Of a DNA stretch of 64,000 nucleotides, positions 38,381 to 53,060 are shown in pieces. Position 1 is the first letter of the stretch, and every line of letters starts with the position of its first letter. Both the position numbers and the translations under genes were made by a program. A model generated the notes under the pieces. It had not been told where the DNA came from, did no database searches, and saw only the letters and a program-made list of their open reading frames with translations. The stretch covers positions 83,022,800-83,086,799 of the forward strand of contig JAZBQD010000030.1 of assembly GCA_036583965.1 (NCBI GenBank), given 5' to 3'. Source of the stretch: Prunella strophiata. Lineage: Eukaryota; Chordata; Aves; Passeriformes; Prunellidae.

Positions 38381-41300
38381 CTTCTTTGTTCACTTACTCC
38401 CTTTTTCCTTCCAGTAAATGAAAAAACCTAAACAAAAAAAGCTTTTCTAATAAATATTGAATTACAGCTTTAGATAGTCTAACAAAATTAAGGTAGTGCT
38501 TGTAAATACAAATTATTTATTTATAACTTTGGGATTAGAATTTAAAGTGTATTTGTAAGATGACAGCCATACACAATTGCTTGTCCAGTAGTCATTGAGT
38601 CTGTCTGGCAAGTGTAAGTGCCAGAATCAATTCTAGCTGAAGTGGGTGTGTTATTTCTTACTTTATTTCTACAACAAAATGTGTTGTGAAATATTTATAG
38701 AGACATATGCTGTACTTGAAGAGGTTAGTTATCTGTTTACTTTCTTGAGGGGTAAGTAGACAATCCCCCCTGTAACAGAATATTTAGAAGCATCAGGAAA
38801 GTGAAATGTTAAGCTTTTTTCTAAGCCCATTACAAACAAATATCAACTCTTAAGCTCTAGAAATATTAGAGGACAGCTGAAATAGGCAATAGTTGCTTGA
38901 AATTATGTGGTGCAAATTGGAACAGCAAATCTAAAACTGCATTTGTAATAGACATTTGATCTGGATTCTGCAGTATTTAGTTCAGAGATGGCTTTGTTTC
39001 AGCCCTAATTAGTCCAGGTTGAGTAACTTGCCTATGAAATCTGTATTGTGGTTCATATGATACATCTAAATTATGAGTGCATTTGTCCTAGGTTTCATAT
39101 ACAGTCAATGGAAAGGGAAGTGCCCCTCAGAGGCTTCAGCTTGTCTAAGATCTAAATATTCCTCTCCACTGGCCTGGGGCAATTACGTATCTCATTCATG
39201 TAAGTGCTTAAAATACAGCAGTACAGCAGCCTGACCCTGGGCCTAAGGACTTGATGCTCTCTGAAGAATTAATAGTGTTTTTTTTTTTTTTTTCTTGTTT
39301 CTGTCATTCATGGAAAAGAAAATGTGGTTGCCATGTAGCCTGTACCTCGAATTACTCTTCATAAAACAAAATACAAGACTGGCCGCATTTCAGAGGTTTA
39401 TTATAGCGTGTAGTATTTATTTTCTTAGAAGCTTTTGCCTCTTTAGTGTCCAGCAATATGTGGTATTATTGGCAGTGAAGGAGTTTTTCAGTGATCACAA
39501 GTACTCAGAATGTGGAAGCTGTAACTGAAATATGCAATCACATCTTCCTGCTGAGAAGGGGTTGTGTGCATCTCTGCTCAGGGGGAAGCCAGGGCTGGAG
39601 AATTAAGAATGTGATAGACTAGCACTAAAATACAGCATGAGTATCCTGGGTGAGCTCAAGGAATACCATTCCTGTTGTCACAACATACACTTGAGTTTCT
39701 TTTCATTGCCTTTGCTTCATGGTGGTTCTAATGATGGATGTTGCTATTTTTTATAAGAAAAAAAAAAAAAAAAAAGTGAAGGGAAGAGCTGGAGTAAGAG
39801 AAGCAGATGTTAGGGAAGGGGAGGGGAGAGGAAAAAAGCAAGAGTAAAGGAAAAAAGTCATGGCTTGGAATGGGAAAATTTGAGCTGTTTTATGAAGTAG
39901 TCAGCAAGCTACTAGATGGTTCAGAAAATGGTGTCTTCATCTGGTTGTCTGAAGCTGCCAAACATTCAGTGTTCTTATGTCAAGTGTCCAGGAGAAGTGA
40001 ATCTGTTCTTTTTCATGAAAGATGTGAGATGGGTTACTGTATTACAAGGTCACAAACTGGTGTCTGGGTCCCACATTCTGAGCACTCTGAGAAAGCTCAA
40101 CCTTGAACACTAAATGACCTATAAGTAATACACTTAAAGACAGTATGTTGTGGACTGATTTGTAAAGAGTCACTGAAAAAGGTCTTACAAGATCTTAAAG
40201 TAAGTACTGTTTGGGAAAAAAATCCCAAACTTTTCTAAGTTAATTTATTTCATATTGAGTGTTTACAGCCCTAGATTTGAATAGGCTTTCTCATATTTGT
40301 AATAGTTGTTTTTCAAAACAAATGTGCTTCCACGACCACTACAGATTGCAGGAAAACAATGATATGTTTTTATGTATATATCCTTTCAAACAATGTGTGC
40401 ACACAAACATTCAAGCAAAACTGGAGGGATTATAGATCTAGCTGAGTTTATGTTAAATTCTTACACAGTGTAAGTTAATGGTGTCTATTGGGTAGAAATT
40501 TCTGATTTTTATTTATAATTTTTTGTGCTGTTATTTCATTAAGAGTAAAAAAGGGAATAAAATCTCCTACCAGTCATTTCCACTGATTTTCCATCCTGTT
40601 TTTATATGATGCCACCAGTACAAGTAGGGGCTTGCACTGGTGTCAGTAGGAAGTGGTTACATCATTTGCTACTAGTCTCACTGTTTTATCTGTTGTCACA
40701 TCAGTGTTATGTACGTGGAAAATACATTTTGGTTTTGCCACAGTGTTTACTGATGTCCCCAGTTTACCCAAGTTATCTGACATTTAGATACTCTTTTAAT
40801 ACTTGTCCTGTTTTTTATGAGCTCATGGTCTTTATGTACTGCCATCAAGAGCAGCAACATCAAACCAACTGCAGTGGACAGTATGAATATTAAAATATTT
40901 TCTCAGAAAATAAAAAAAAATCTGAATTAGTTTTTCTTCAGCTAGAACAGTTTATTTTCTGCAAACTTTTTTGAGTGTTTGCTAAGGCCTGGCAGTCCAC
41001 AGACTATCAAAGATGGATGTAAATATGTGTGGGAGTACAGAAGAAGTAGGAAGCTTTTTTGTCATAGGGAAAACTATTTGGCAGGAACAAACTCTTTGAA
41101 TTAGTGCCAGCCAGATTATATTGATAGGAGAGGTCACATAATAGTCCAAAGCTACCAAAGGAGGACAGATGTAAGAAAGAAATGTGTTTTTCTCATGTTT
41201 ATGGGGATGCAAATGATGTGCACTTGTGTAGGTCAAATATCCTCAGAAGCATTGGAGTGGCCTGCCCAGGGAGTTTGGGATTGCTTCTTCACTAAAACTG

Positions 41301-42717
41301 ACATAATGGAAATTTGGCAGATGTTCTAGTTTGATTAATGAATTATTTTGTTTATCTAAGTAAATAAGATTACTTTTTGATCAAGTTTGCTTAACACTTG
41401 TATTGACCTGATTTAATTAAACAAGGTACAAGCAGATGCTAGTTAATGAAGTCTACATCCTGTTGCATACCTTTATTCTGTGGCTACTAATACTTCGAAT
41501 TTATGTCAGTGACAGAGTAAAAGTGCTGGTAGAAAAGTACTAACAAATGCAAAAATATTGTATCTGTAGTGCACAATATAAGTGATGTTTCTTTTTTTTA
41601 ATAAAAAATACAATAAAATCTGCATAGAAGGCTGACAGCTCTACTGCCCTCAGCTATCACATACATCTCCCTAGCTTTAGCCAAGTTGTATCATTGCTTT
41701 TATACAGATATTCATTGTGTCAGCTGACATTTTACTGCTTTCTATTTTTTGCAGCCTGAAATGGCAGTCACTGATTCTGAAAAAAGAGGTGTTTTCACCT
41801 GCTACTCTCAGCAAAGGCATTAAGCTGAAGATGTCTGCTATTCCTTTAGCAGGAAACTTGTTTTTTAAATTAATTTCATTTAATAAGATAATAAATATTC
41901 TATGAGCAGGAAATTAACAAATCTTGTCTTTTAACCACATACTCCAGTTGTTTTAGACTGATGTTTTACTGAATGGGAAGCACTGAAATGTTAGCATATC
42001 TCTAGGAGTGAGCTGATTCAGCCAGCCCTTGAGTTCAATACACGGGTAATTAGGAATTCCTTTGTTTACCTTTTTTTTTTAATATTGTATGTATAAAGTA
42101 AAACTGTCTGTCTTCTGCATCCACAGGGTGTCAATTATCTCTACTTCAACAGTGGTGTATGTCTCAATGTTTGAAGTAAAAAGTGAAGTTTTTCTGAAAA
42201 ATTATTTCTAGCGTATTAAAGTACATTAATATATGAACAGCCTCTGAGCATGTTTCCTTTCATCTTCTCTATTCGTCTGGTGCTTCATGATGTGTATTCC
42301 AGACAGAATCAATTTTGTAAATGCTAAATAATGAAATTTGGTTTGTGACTATTAGTTAATTAATCATTACAACTGTAGCAGCACATTTGGATATTACTGT
42401 GTTGAGATTCATGTGGAGTGATGGCATACTGGATCTCATTACCTTTTTGGTGAGAAAGGGAAATGAATGTTTTTGGTGTTCTTTGGTCTATGATCACCTT
42501 TGGCAATGGTATTTTATTTACAAAAGTAAGGGTATTTGAAAAGCTTTGTTTTCCTGGTCCCATTGTGTGTGGATACAAGAGAAATCTGCCTTGTGTTCAG
42601 AAATAAGTAGGTCATAAGCACTCCACCCAAAACCCCATCTGTGGGTCTTGGCTTTTCTCCCAGGACTACACATGCAGAGGTCTCCTCACTGATAGTGCAA
42701 ATGAGAGTGCAAGCCTA
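38381..42717. other. Unique intronic DNA, no supported gene
   Basis: About 4.3 kb. T16 at 39278-39293 and A18 at 39758-39775 are the only clear simple repeats. A 25-base stretch at 41250-41274 (ATTGGAGTGGCCTGCCCAGG) recalls CR1, but the flanks do not. Confidence 0.55.
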
Positions 42718-43466
42718 GAAAAGTGTTTGACTTTGTCCCACATGAGCTCCTCTTCTCTCATGTCTTCTCTCTGGTAAGACATGGATTTGGTAGGTGGACC
42801 ACTCAGTGGATGAAGCATTGTCTGGATGGTGTCCCTCAACTGCCCAAGTGTCCCAGTGACATTCCTCAGGGGTCAGTATTGGGATTGGCACATCACATCC
42901 TGGGCTCCATCAAAAGCAGCATGACCAGCAGGTCAAGGGACATGATTTTCCACCTCCACTCTTCCCCCCTGAGACCCCACCTGCAGTGCTCCATCCAGCT
43001 CTGAGGTCACCACCACAAGAAAGACAAGGGACTCTGTTGGGTGGGGTTCAGAGGAAGGTCACCAGAGTGGTCAGAGGGATGGAGTAAAGCTGTGAGAGTT
43101 GGGACAATTTAGCCTGGAGAAGGTTTCAGGGGGACCTTATGGCACCAGTACCTAAAGGGGCCCACTAGAGTGCTGGAGGGGGACTGTGTACAAGGATGTG
43201 TAGTGATAGGACCAGGGAGGAGTGGCTTCAGACTGGAAGAGGGTAGATTTATATCAGATAGAAGGAAGAAATTCTTTCCTCTGAGGGTGGTGAGGTGCTG
43301 GAAGAGGTTGTCCAGAGTAGCTGTGGATGCCACATCCCTGGAAAGTATTGGGCTGGATGGGGCTTTGAGCAGCCTGATGTAGTGAAAGGTGTCCATGGTG
43401 GAGGGGTTGAAATTAGATGGTCTTTAAGGTTCCTTCCAACCCAAACCATTGAGTGATTCTATGATT
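42718..43466 (+). mobile_element. CR1 LINE with an internal deletion of the RT core (sense)
   Basis: The left part encodes FDFVPHELLFSHV, RWTTQWMKHCLDG and IPQGSVLG, which are RT sequences around motif A and motif B. At about 42884-42900 it jumps to ILGSIKSSMTSRSRDMI. In an intact CR1 that sequence lies roughly 120 residues further on, after the FADD active-site motif, which is missing here. The copy then continues through GGAGAAGGTTTCAGGGGGAC and CATCCCTGGAAAGTATTGGG to the tail TGAGTGATTCTATGATT. A spliced or recombined founder, or a deletion after insertion, could explain it. Confidence 0.93.
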
Positions 43467-46400
43467 TTTACTTTGGTCCTTTCTGCTTTTCATATGTATA
43501 TTTATGAGGATACTAAATCTCCAACATCTGCATTTTCAAATTGTGTCAGGCACTGGTATGACACATAACTCGTGCCTAACTGAATCATGTGAAAGGTGCT
43601 GCCCTCCTAGTGTTTCAGCTATTTCTATTCTTTCATCAGAAGTGTGGGTTCTCTGGTGAAAAGCATAACTGCAAAAATACTGTATCTCCATTTGACTGAA
43701 ATACTTGCAAGGCTTCTTAAGGAAAGTGAGCTAGAGCTTGGGTGTTTTTTTTTCTCCAGCCTCAGTGAGGATATGATGTAAATATTTTAGGGTCAGTATC
43801 TATTACATATGGGTGTCATTCTGTGCTCCTTTATTTTGTACAGGTTTAAAATCTATCAGCTAGTGACAGTATATCATGTGACAGCAATAGATAATCAAAA
43901 TATTTGTATCTTGCATTGCCAAATGAGAGAGAGCACAACCCCTCAAGCCAGGCTGACTTCATTGCAACAGAACATTTGTATTTCCAAAGCAGTTTCCATC
44001 TCTGCTGCTTGGATTCTTTCTAGACTGTAAATAAATTGTACACGTGCAAAGGGGTACAAATCAATTGTGTGTTTTCTGCAAAGCTGTTTCTTCTTGTGGA
44101 GTGACAGCTACACAAAATGAATGGGATTTCATTATTATGGTTGGAGGCCCTAGTATAAACTGCATGTTAGGGCTGAATTTTTATGGTTTTATGATAGTTC
44201 CAGCTTTCTTCTGAGACAGAAAACAGCAAAGACTATTGGAAGTTACTTTGTAGATTAGTACTTGCTGGACCAAGATTGCTGAAGAATTTCTGATTAAAAC
44301 TTTCTGGTAACAACTTCACAGTTGAAGTGATCAGTGAAGGGAAAGTGTGTACACTCCAGAATATTTTAGTATGTTTTGAGTAAAAGGTGTCAACTTTTTC
44401 CTTGCATATGAAGAGTAAAAGAATAAAATGTTCAGTGAAGAATGAATTGATCAGTAAAGATGCAACATGTGAAGACTAAAAGAACAAAATGTTCAGTAAG
44501 GGTGCTATATTCAGAACAGAATTACTTATTTTTAGAATAGATTTTTAAAAATCGCTTAGAAATAGTTTGGCTAATCCATCTGGAGGAAGTTTCAGCATCC
44601 TGGGAAACTTGTGGTATATGTTGTTTATGCAGGCAACAAATAAGGTAATGCAGTCTCTGCATCAGATTAGTTTGGTTGCAATCTACTGTGATTCATTACT
44701 TGATAATGAATGTTTTGGTTATTCTCAACAGTTATCCTGAGGCCCTTTGGAGGGACTGGTTTGAAATCTGGATAATTCAAAGGAAAGTCTCCAAATGACT
44801 AAGTGCCCTTTACTTAATGCTGTATGCACAAATATCCAGGTGGTGAGACCTGAATGAACCAGAGAATACTCCTCCTCCTGTAATTCAACATTAAAACACA
44901 AGCAGTATCAGCCCATGAAGCTGCCAGAAAGAGAGGGATCTATTAGCCATTTACCTTTTTTAGCCTGCATGTAAATCTTAAAACAAAATGCAGAATGCTT
45001 CTGGTTGATCTTCAGAAATCTTTTAGTCTTTCCCCTTCCTTCTGTCTGTTGAATTTATGGTCCTGATAAACATGAGTCTGGGTAGCTCAGATAATATGTA
45101 AAACCCTGAGCATATTGATAAAATGGTTACTTTTTAGGTGGCTTAAAAGATCTGTATTTTGGTTTTTTTTCCAAGGCAGGGAGTTATATTTACTACCTAT
45201 GTGTTTTAGAGAGGTTTACATTAGTGAGATTTGAACTGGCTACATTTAACGGTGAATAAACACAATTGATGGACAGAAGAATGGTAAAAGCCAGCAAAGA
45301 GCAAAATTTCTAAGACCACTCCTGCAGAATTCCATGACTGCTTGTTATATTACTAGCAATTTCAGAAGGAAAAATAAATATTTATTAAAACACATTCACA
45401 TAAATACAAGTACTGGCTTCTGGAAAAAGATTGATCCCAACACCCTAAAATGTTCTATTTCAGTTTCTGCACCATTATATCTGTGTAAATCCAGAGTAAA
45501 TCCACAGCAGAGAAATAAGGAGGAATCTATTGCTCTGGTTTGATAATACTGTAACAAACATAATCTAAAAAGCACATAGTGGCAGAAACAAGTATGGGGG
45601 AATACATTTAGAGGAAGAAATATGATTTCCATGGAAGGAGAAATGCATTTAAAAGCACAGATCAAATTAGATATACTCAGAAAAATATGGCAAAAAGGAT
45701 AAAGCTCCAGCATAGACCATATCATGGATGATTGTAGGTTGAATAGTAAAAAGAAAAGAATCAATAAATGAAGAATTTGCCTGAGCAGAAACACAGTTTA
45801 CAGAAGGAGAAAGAAATGTTTAGCAGGCAGAATACAACAGAAAAAGCCAATGAAATGCTTTCCCTGAAAGAAGGGAAAAATACATGTTTAATTCTGGGTT
45901 AATTTAGTCTTGCATCATAGCATACTACATGAATCATTATTTTATTGTTTACTAGGAGAAATTAACATCTCCTTTACACAGGAGATGATGGTACAACCCC
46001 ATCAGAACCTGTATAGTTCTAATAGCATCACATTAGCTGAATGTGGCCCATTATCTGTAAATTGTCTGTTTGAGCTCAGTCCAGAATCTGAATCACATGA
46101 TAGAAATAATTTAAAATGGGCAGCTCTTCTGCTGTGGCTGTGTTCTAGAGAATGCTTAACTGGGCATGGACATGCCAGAGGTCTCCATTAAAGCTGCAAA
46201 TGTGCTTTCATCCTATCTAAGTGCAAGATTAAAAATATTTCAGTGTAAACTGCACACTATCACTGTTGTTCCAGGTTTTTGTCAATACTTTCTCCATGTG
46301 ATACTTCCTTTCAGTCAAAAGTAAGCATAACCCTTGAATACCAGAATAAGCATACTTAAAATAAAACATCATCCTAACATGGTGTTGTAGAAACAGTCTG

Positions 46401-49400
46401 AAAGCAGAAACTGCTTATACCTGTTGTAACTTACACCCTGGTTTTGCAAGGTGCTGGGATGCCAAAGAAGGGTGCTAGCCTGCTTTGTGTCTTCTTTCTT
46501 CATCAGCCTCTCATGAGCTCTTCCCTGTGAATCAGTCACACTTGGATCCTGGTCCTGGGGCATTAGACCACTCCTAGGAAACTCTGCAGTTCAAATTACA
46601 AGAGCACAGAGGGCTGCAGCTCCTGTCTCCTGGCTCATCAGGCTGCTCAAACTGCACCCTCAAAGCAGGGTCTTGTCTCCTTTTCTCATACTCCTGAGCC
46701 TTTATGTCACTTTTTGGTCAGGCAGCCCATCAGCCCCATGGTGTCTCCACAGGCTGCATAGGTGCAGCTTGCTGCTATCATCCCTTCAATATCAGCAGAT
46801 TTTGTGCACATGGTTTCACTGCTCTTGAGGTCTGTGTTTTGGTTTCCAAAACAGTGCAGAGTGAAGTTCACACTTGAGCACAATTGCTGTATATAAGTAG
46901 CTTTGTGGCTTTAAGCCTAAGAGTGCTTGGATAAATCCCACAACTTCTGGTTTAGTTCAGGTTTTCTGGTTTTAGGACTGCTTGGATCTTTCATTAGTGG
47001 CAATCAATGACAGCAACCAATGAATCAGATCAACATTATTTAGGCAGCTGATGCCTCTAAATATAATTAATGTTTTTTTCCTAATAAATAAGAAAAAAAA
47101 CTGATTAAATTATTCTATTGAATTCCCATTAAAATTTGAACAATTTGTTTGCATAGAGCTTCAGTAAGGAGTTCAAGATCATAGGTTATTTAGGAGCCTA
47201 AACACCTAAACACCTTTTAAAAAAAAAAGGACCTGTTGCTTATTTTTTAATAAAAGTTGGAGTTTTTTAGGACTTTCTGTGAAAGGTTAATGCTAAATGA
47301 TGAAGAACTGTGTCTGGGCGGTCCTTGAGGCAATCCGTTGCACACTGTCTTCAATTACATCTGAGCATGGAGTATTTCCTTCCTTGGGATCAAAGTAAAT
47401 AAAGCAGATACATGCTGACAGTGTGTTTTGCTAAGATGTGGATGCACATGATCTGTCCATCTCTGGTTACTCAGTCTGAAAGGAAACAGTGCATGTAGTG
47501 CATGGATGGAGTCACCATACACTCCATTTTTCATGTCACTCAGCTAAACAAGCCAGTGTTTGATTCAGAAGACAGGTTCTCTCTTCCCTTGGGCTTTCAT
47601 GAGCCCTTCCCCTGCACTTTTCCCAGGTGAAGTTTTTGAAGAAAGGTGATCAGTGTATTTTCAGTGTATTTTAGAGGAAATTTGAACTGGTACCTTGTGC
47701 AGTGGCACTTTGACTTCCATCGCCTGCTGCATGTTAGGATTACATGTAACATGTTTCACATATGCATTTCACTGGTAACTCCTAGTGTTCCTGTAACTGT
47801 CCAAAATACCCAGCTTCATCATCTATGATTTCTACCAACTGATCAGCCATATGTTGTTTTCAGTCCCTGGGCATGCAACTTTCCTCTTCTCTGTTCCTCA
47901 ATTTCAAATCATTTCATTCCCTTTGACTGAAAAGAGAGCTTAACTTAGTAGAGTAACTGAAGTGTACCCCAAATTATGATAGACAAAGTTTAGTCTTATG
48001 AAAGGCAGGGGCTAATTTTCCACAGTTTTCAATATAATTTGTTGTTGTCTTCAATGGAAGCACCCAAATGGCATTGCATTTTGTAGACTTTTGAAGACTA
48101 TTCCTGCAAAGAAATGTCAATCGATTTTGAAAACTTGAAGTAGTGTAAAATAAATACTTCTCCATAAAAGCAATATTGCCTAGTGATATTTTAAGAATCA
48201 CTTCTAATTAAATTAGCCTTCTAGAATTCATAGCCACAGGTAAAGGTTTTGGAACAATAGCTTCAGCCCTTCACCTATTCAGGTGGCTTGTGAATGATTA
48301 CAGATTAGTTTTTTTGAAATGTTAACTATAACCCAGAACCTTTTTAAAGCCTAGGTAGGCAAGTCATGTTACTGAAAAATGAGTTAATGTGACAGAAAGA
48401 CACTGCATGTCTCTCTCATATACAGTAGCATGGAACCAGGATTTAGAGACTGCATGTCTGCACATACAAATGCATGTCTAATCTGTGCTCCTGGTAGGAA
48501 AGATAAATTCTTTATATTTGTATTTAGTCATTATATAATCAGGGACCCACTTTATTAATCCATTTGCAATATGTCTGCCATGTCATGCTATTGTAATAAT
48601 AATGCATAGATCAATAACTCAAGCAAAGGCCTTTTTCTAAGCATAGAATAAATCACTTAGCTGGGGAACAGAGTCTGAGTTCAAAGAAAATCAGTTCTTT
48701 TTTTAGTGTAAACACATTTGTTACAGTTAGTCGTAAAAGATAATCAATCAACCATGTTTTTCAAATGCATCCATTTCTGTCATTACTACCAAATTTCTGA
48801 GATCTCTTTTCCCACTATAGCATCAGATGTTTTAATGTGTTCAGCATCTAGCAGCTCCTACTCTGAAGGTGAGCTGCTGGATTTGGGACCATGTAGTAAC
48901 AGCTGGTCATATAGGAATGAATTCTTTATGAGATGAACCTAGGACAAACATGAAAGAGATAATGTAAAACTAGGTTATATCACACATAGATTTGCATTTA
49001 GTTTCTGAGTTAGAGATACTGGCTACTTTATGTTCTTATACAATTAATAATTTGGTAATTCTCTTTCTGCTTGTAGCTGAAAATTGCAAATCTAATTTGA
49101 AAAAGATAAACACTATAGTAGCTGTCAGAAAAAGTAACCAATAGTAGAGAAGAAGTATTTGTTTGTATAAATAGAAACAGAATCAAATTTGAATACAGTG
49201 CAATAAGGTGGAGTGGAGTAACAATTATATTTTGCATCTCCAGTGATCTATATTGGCATGTAATATGGTTTTAGGTACATCTTTCTCACCTAGCAGAATT
49301 TGAACTATTTACAAGTTTTCTACCATGTAAAAATTTTGATACTTGGTCATAAGCAGAATCCTTTTGTCTGCATACTATAGACAAAACCAGGTGAAATAAT

Positions 49401-49881
49401 AGTGAAATAAACATTCTTAAAATTTAAATTGCTGAAAGACTTTTTCTGTGGTGTTAATAGATACTGTAAAATAAAGTATTTCCTCTTTTACTGGCACAAT
49501 CTGTGTGTATGAGATAATGTAACCAACTTTGCATTTGGTGTGAATAGTGTGACCTCTTGATTTGAGACTGCATTGCTCTCACAGCAGTTTTGTCAGATTT
49601 CAGCTTTTCCTGATCAGAACACCCTAGAAACCCACCACACTCCTTTTCTGACATACCTTTTGTAATCCCAAAGATTCCAGAGACTCTCTAGCAATTTATC
49701 CCTGGAACACAGCAGCAAGTACAGGAGCTGCCCTGCCAACAAGTGGCCTCAAAATCCAAGACTGTAGATGTATGTGAGGGAGGTGGAGAAGCTGCACAAG
49801 CAGTTGTGGGGTTAGAGGTTCTACAGGGGGGTTATGGTTAAACTTCTGCCTGTAATTGTTGTTAAATAGTTGTGTTAAATA
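43467..49881. other. Unique intronic DNA, no supported gene
   Basis: About 6.4 kb. It holds the diverged duplication at 44404-44500. The rest shows no recognised transposon. The minus-strand frame of 132 codons at 45396-45794 is Leu/Phe/Cys-rich from AT-rich DNA and is not recognisable. A slightly GC-richer stretch lies at 46430-46850. Confidence 0.5.
44404..44500. repeat. Diverged tandem duplication, period about 61 bases
   Basis: Positions 44410-44440 and 44471-44500 share AAAAGAAYAAAATGTTCAGT with two substitutions and one indel over 30 bases. Both are preceded by a TGCAnnATGTGAAG-like sequence. It is a local duplication old enough to have diverged. Confidence 0.85.
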
Positions 49882-49933
49882 GCACCATTTTAGCTGGTGT
49901 TTTAAATGCACCATTTTAACTGGTGTTTTAAAC
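49882..49933. repeat. 26-base tandem duplication, two copies
   Basis: Copies at 49882-49907 and 49908-49933 differ at two bases: TTTTAGC/TTTTAAC in the middle and T/C at the end. Each copy contains CACCA and TGGTG as a small inverted repeat around a 7-base loop, so each could form a short hairpin. Confidence 0.95.
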
Positions 49934-50037
49934 AATTTAAAATCTTTCAATAGGCAAAACCCACTCAAATAAAATGTGAATGGTGTTACAGTTGAAAAAT
50001 AAGGTGAAGGATATTACCCCTATTGATCAACTCATCA

Positions 50038-50096
50038 GGAGTTGGACTTCAATGATTCTAGTCCCTTCTGACTCAGGATATTCTATGATTTTGTGA
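50038..50096 (+). mobile_element. Short CR1 3' tail (sense)
   Basis: GAGTTGGACTTCAATGATTC, then GTCCCTTCTGACTCAGGATA and TTCTATGATTTTGTGA. This matches the CR1 subtype whose 3' end reads TTGGACTCGATGATCC and ends in CTCAGGATATTCTATGATT. Only about 60 bases remain. Confidence 0.88.
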
Positions 50097-50968
50097 GTTT
50101 AAATTAGAAAGAACACAGTTCTGATGTCAAGCTCCAACCTAATTTAAATTTACAAATGTATCTATCATCTTCAAACTATGTTTTATCTTGGAATAATGTA
50201 TGGTTTGTGATTATTTTCCAACTTCACAACTATGAAATAGATATTTTAGCTATCTGATTCATTGCCATGTCATTGGCTTCAAAGGTATTTTGCCTCCTCT
50301 TCACAAAAGTCTGTTTTCTTCATGATCTTACTCATGGTATGCATACACAAGTATCAAAAGGTAATAATTGGACACATCTGCTTACGTTTGCCAGGAGCAG
50401 ATGCTAGACAAATTAAAGTGAACATGAGTATCACTCAAAATCATTAAAGAAGTGTTTCTAAAATAATTTCGGAACATTGACAGGCGGTAAAATATTCTAC
50501 ATTGAAATATTTGTGCTATTTGCAAAAATCTCATGTTCAAAATCATTTTCATATGCAGTTGGATCAAAAATGAATTGTGTGAATGTTTCAGGTTACAACT
50601 TCTACTTCCTTTCTGCTGGGAAAGATAAGTTGTCAGCCCTGACAGCAATGCTTATTAACACCACAGGACAGTCACATCAGCTCCTGAACAACACTGCAGA
50701 GTCCTAAATGACTTCATAGCATGCTCCAAGAAGATAAAGACATGAGAATGGCTTTATGACGTTAGACCTGAAATCTGCCTTTCTTGGCATTCAGTTTGCT
50801 GCTGTGGGCAATGATGAATGCTCTAGCATAGTATAAAAGTAGGTTTAGCCTAAGTTAGGTTAGTTTTCTGATATTCTTCCAGCATCAAACTATGAAACTG
50901 CTCAGGGGCTTCCTGGGACATCTGGTTATTTTTGGAGTCAAGCAGTGGGTAAGGACCACCTGGTTTAA
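50097..50968. other. Unique intronic DNA, no gene seen
   Basis: AT-rich, short overlapping frames only. It ends with GGTTTAAAC immediately before the hexanucleotide array. Confidence 0.6.
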
Positions 50969-52541
<1,573 letters not shown>

Positions 52542-52823
52542 GGTTTCTTACAAGTGAGGAGGTGTAAATAGCTGTTGGCCTCCTCCACAACATTATTACA
52601 GATATTTTCAATTTATCACTTAGTTTCTTCTTTTGTAGGCAGAAAAGTTTAGTCTGGTTTTATATGGAGTTTTGTGCCCTTCATTCCCCTTGCTGCAGTT
52701 CCTTGTGCCTTGCTATGCTCTGCCCTGGTGGGGACAGGGGCCTGACCTGTACTCAGTATTCAATGTGTAAGTCGACTAAAATGATGCAGTGCAGTGAGTT
52801 TTCCTTTTTTCTTCAACACTTTC
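52542..52823. other. Short unique flank of the array
   Basis: About 280 bases without a recognised element. There are short chance frames only. Confidence 0.6.
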
Positions 52824-52943
52824 AGAAACCATGGAATGGTTTGGGTTGGACCATAAAGGTTGTCTGTTTCCAATCCTGCCACCATGAGCAGGGATACCAC
52901 TCACTAGATCAGGTTGCTCAGAGCTCCATTCAGACTGGCCTTT
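52824..52943 (-). mobile_element. CR1 LINE 3' end (antisense)
   Basis: Read on +: ACCATGGAATGGTTTGGGTT, GGACCATAAAGGTTGTCTG, CAATCCTGCCACCATGAGCA and CACTAGATCAGGTTGCTCAG, followed by a GAGCTCCATTCAGACTGGCC stretch. This is the reversed CR1 3' region with its consensus order kept. The tail repeat itself has decayed to AAACCATGG. The edge at 52943 marks the 5' truncation. Confidence 0.92.
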
Positions 52944-53038
52944 CTGTCTCTTTTCCAAATAAAGTTCGTAATGTTTGTTTATTTTAACTTTACAGAATAC
53001 TGAAATGATTTATTCATAAAAATGCTGGGTAATACCAC

Positions 53039-53060
53039 TTTTTTTTTTTTTTTTTTTTTT
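53039..53060. repeat. T22 homopolymer
   Basis: Twenty-two uninterrupted T about 95 bases after the CR1 fragment. It is the longest pure homopolymer in the window. Confidence 0.97.

Noticed and set aside
41250..41274. Possible CR1 fragment (ATTGGAGTGGCCTGCCCAGG)
   Set aside because: Only about 25 bases agree; the sequence on both sides does not follow CR1 and no tail repeat is present.
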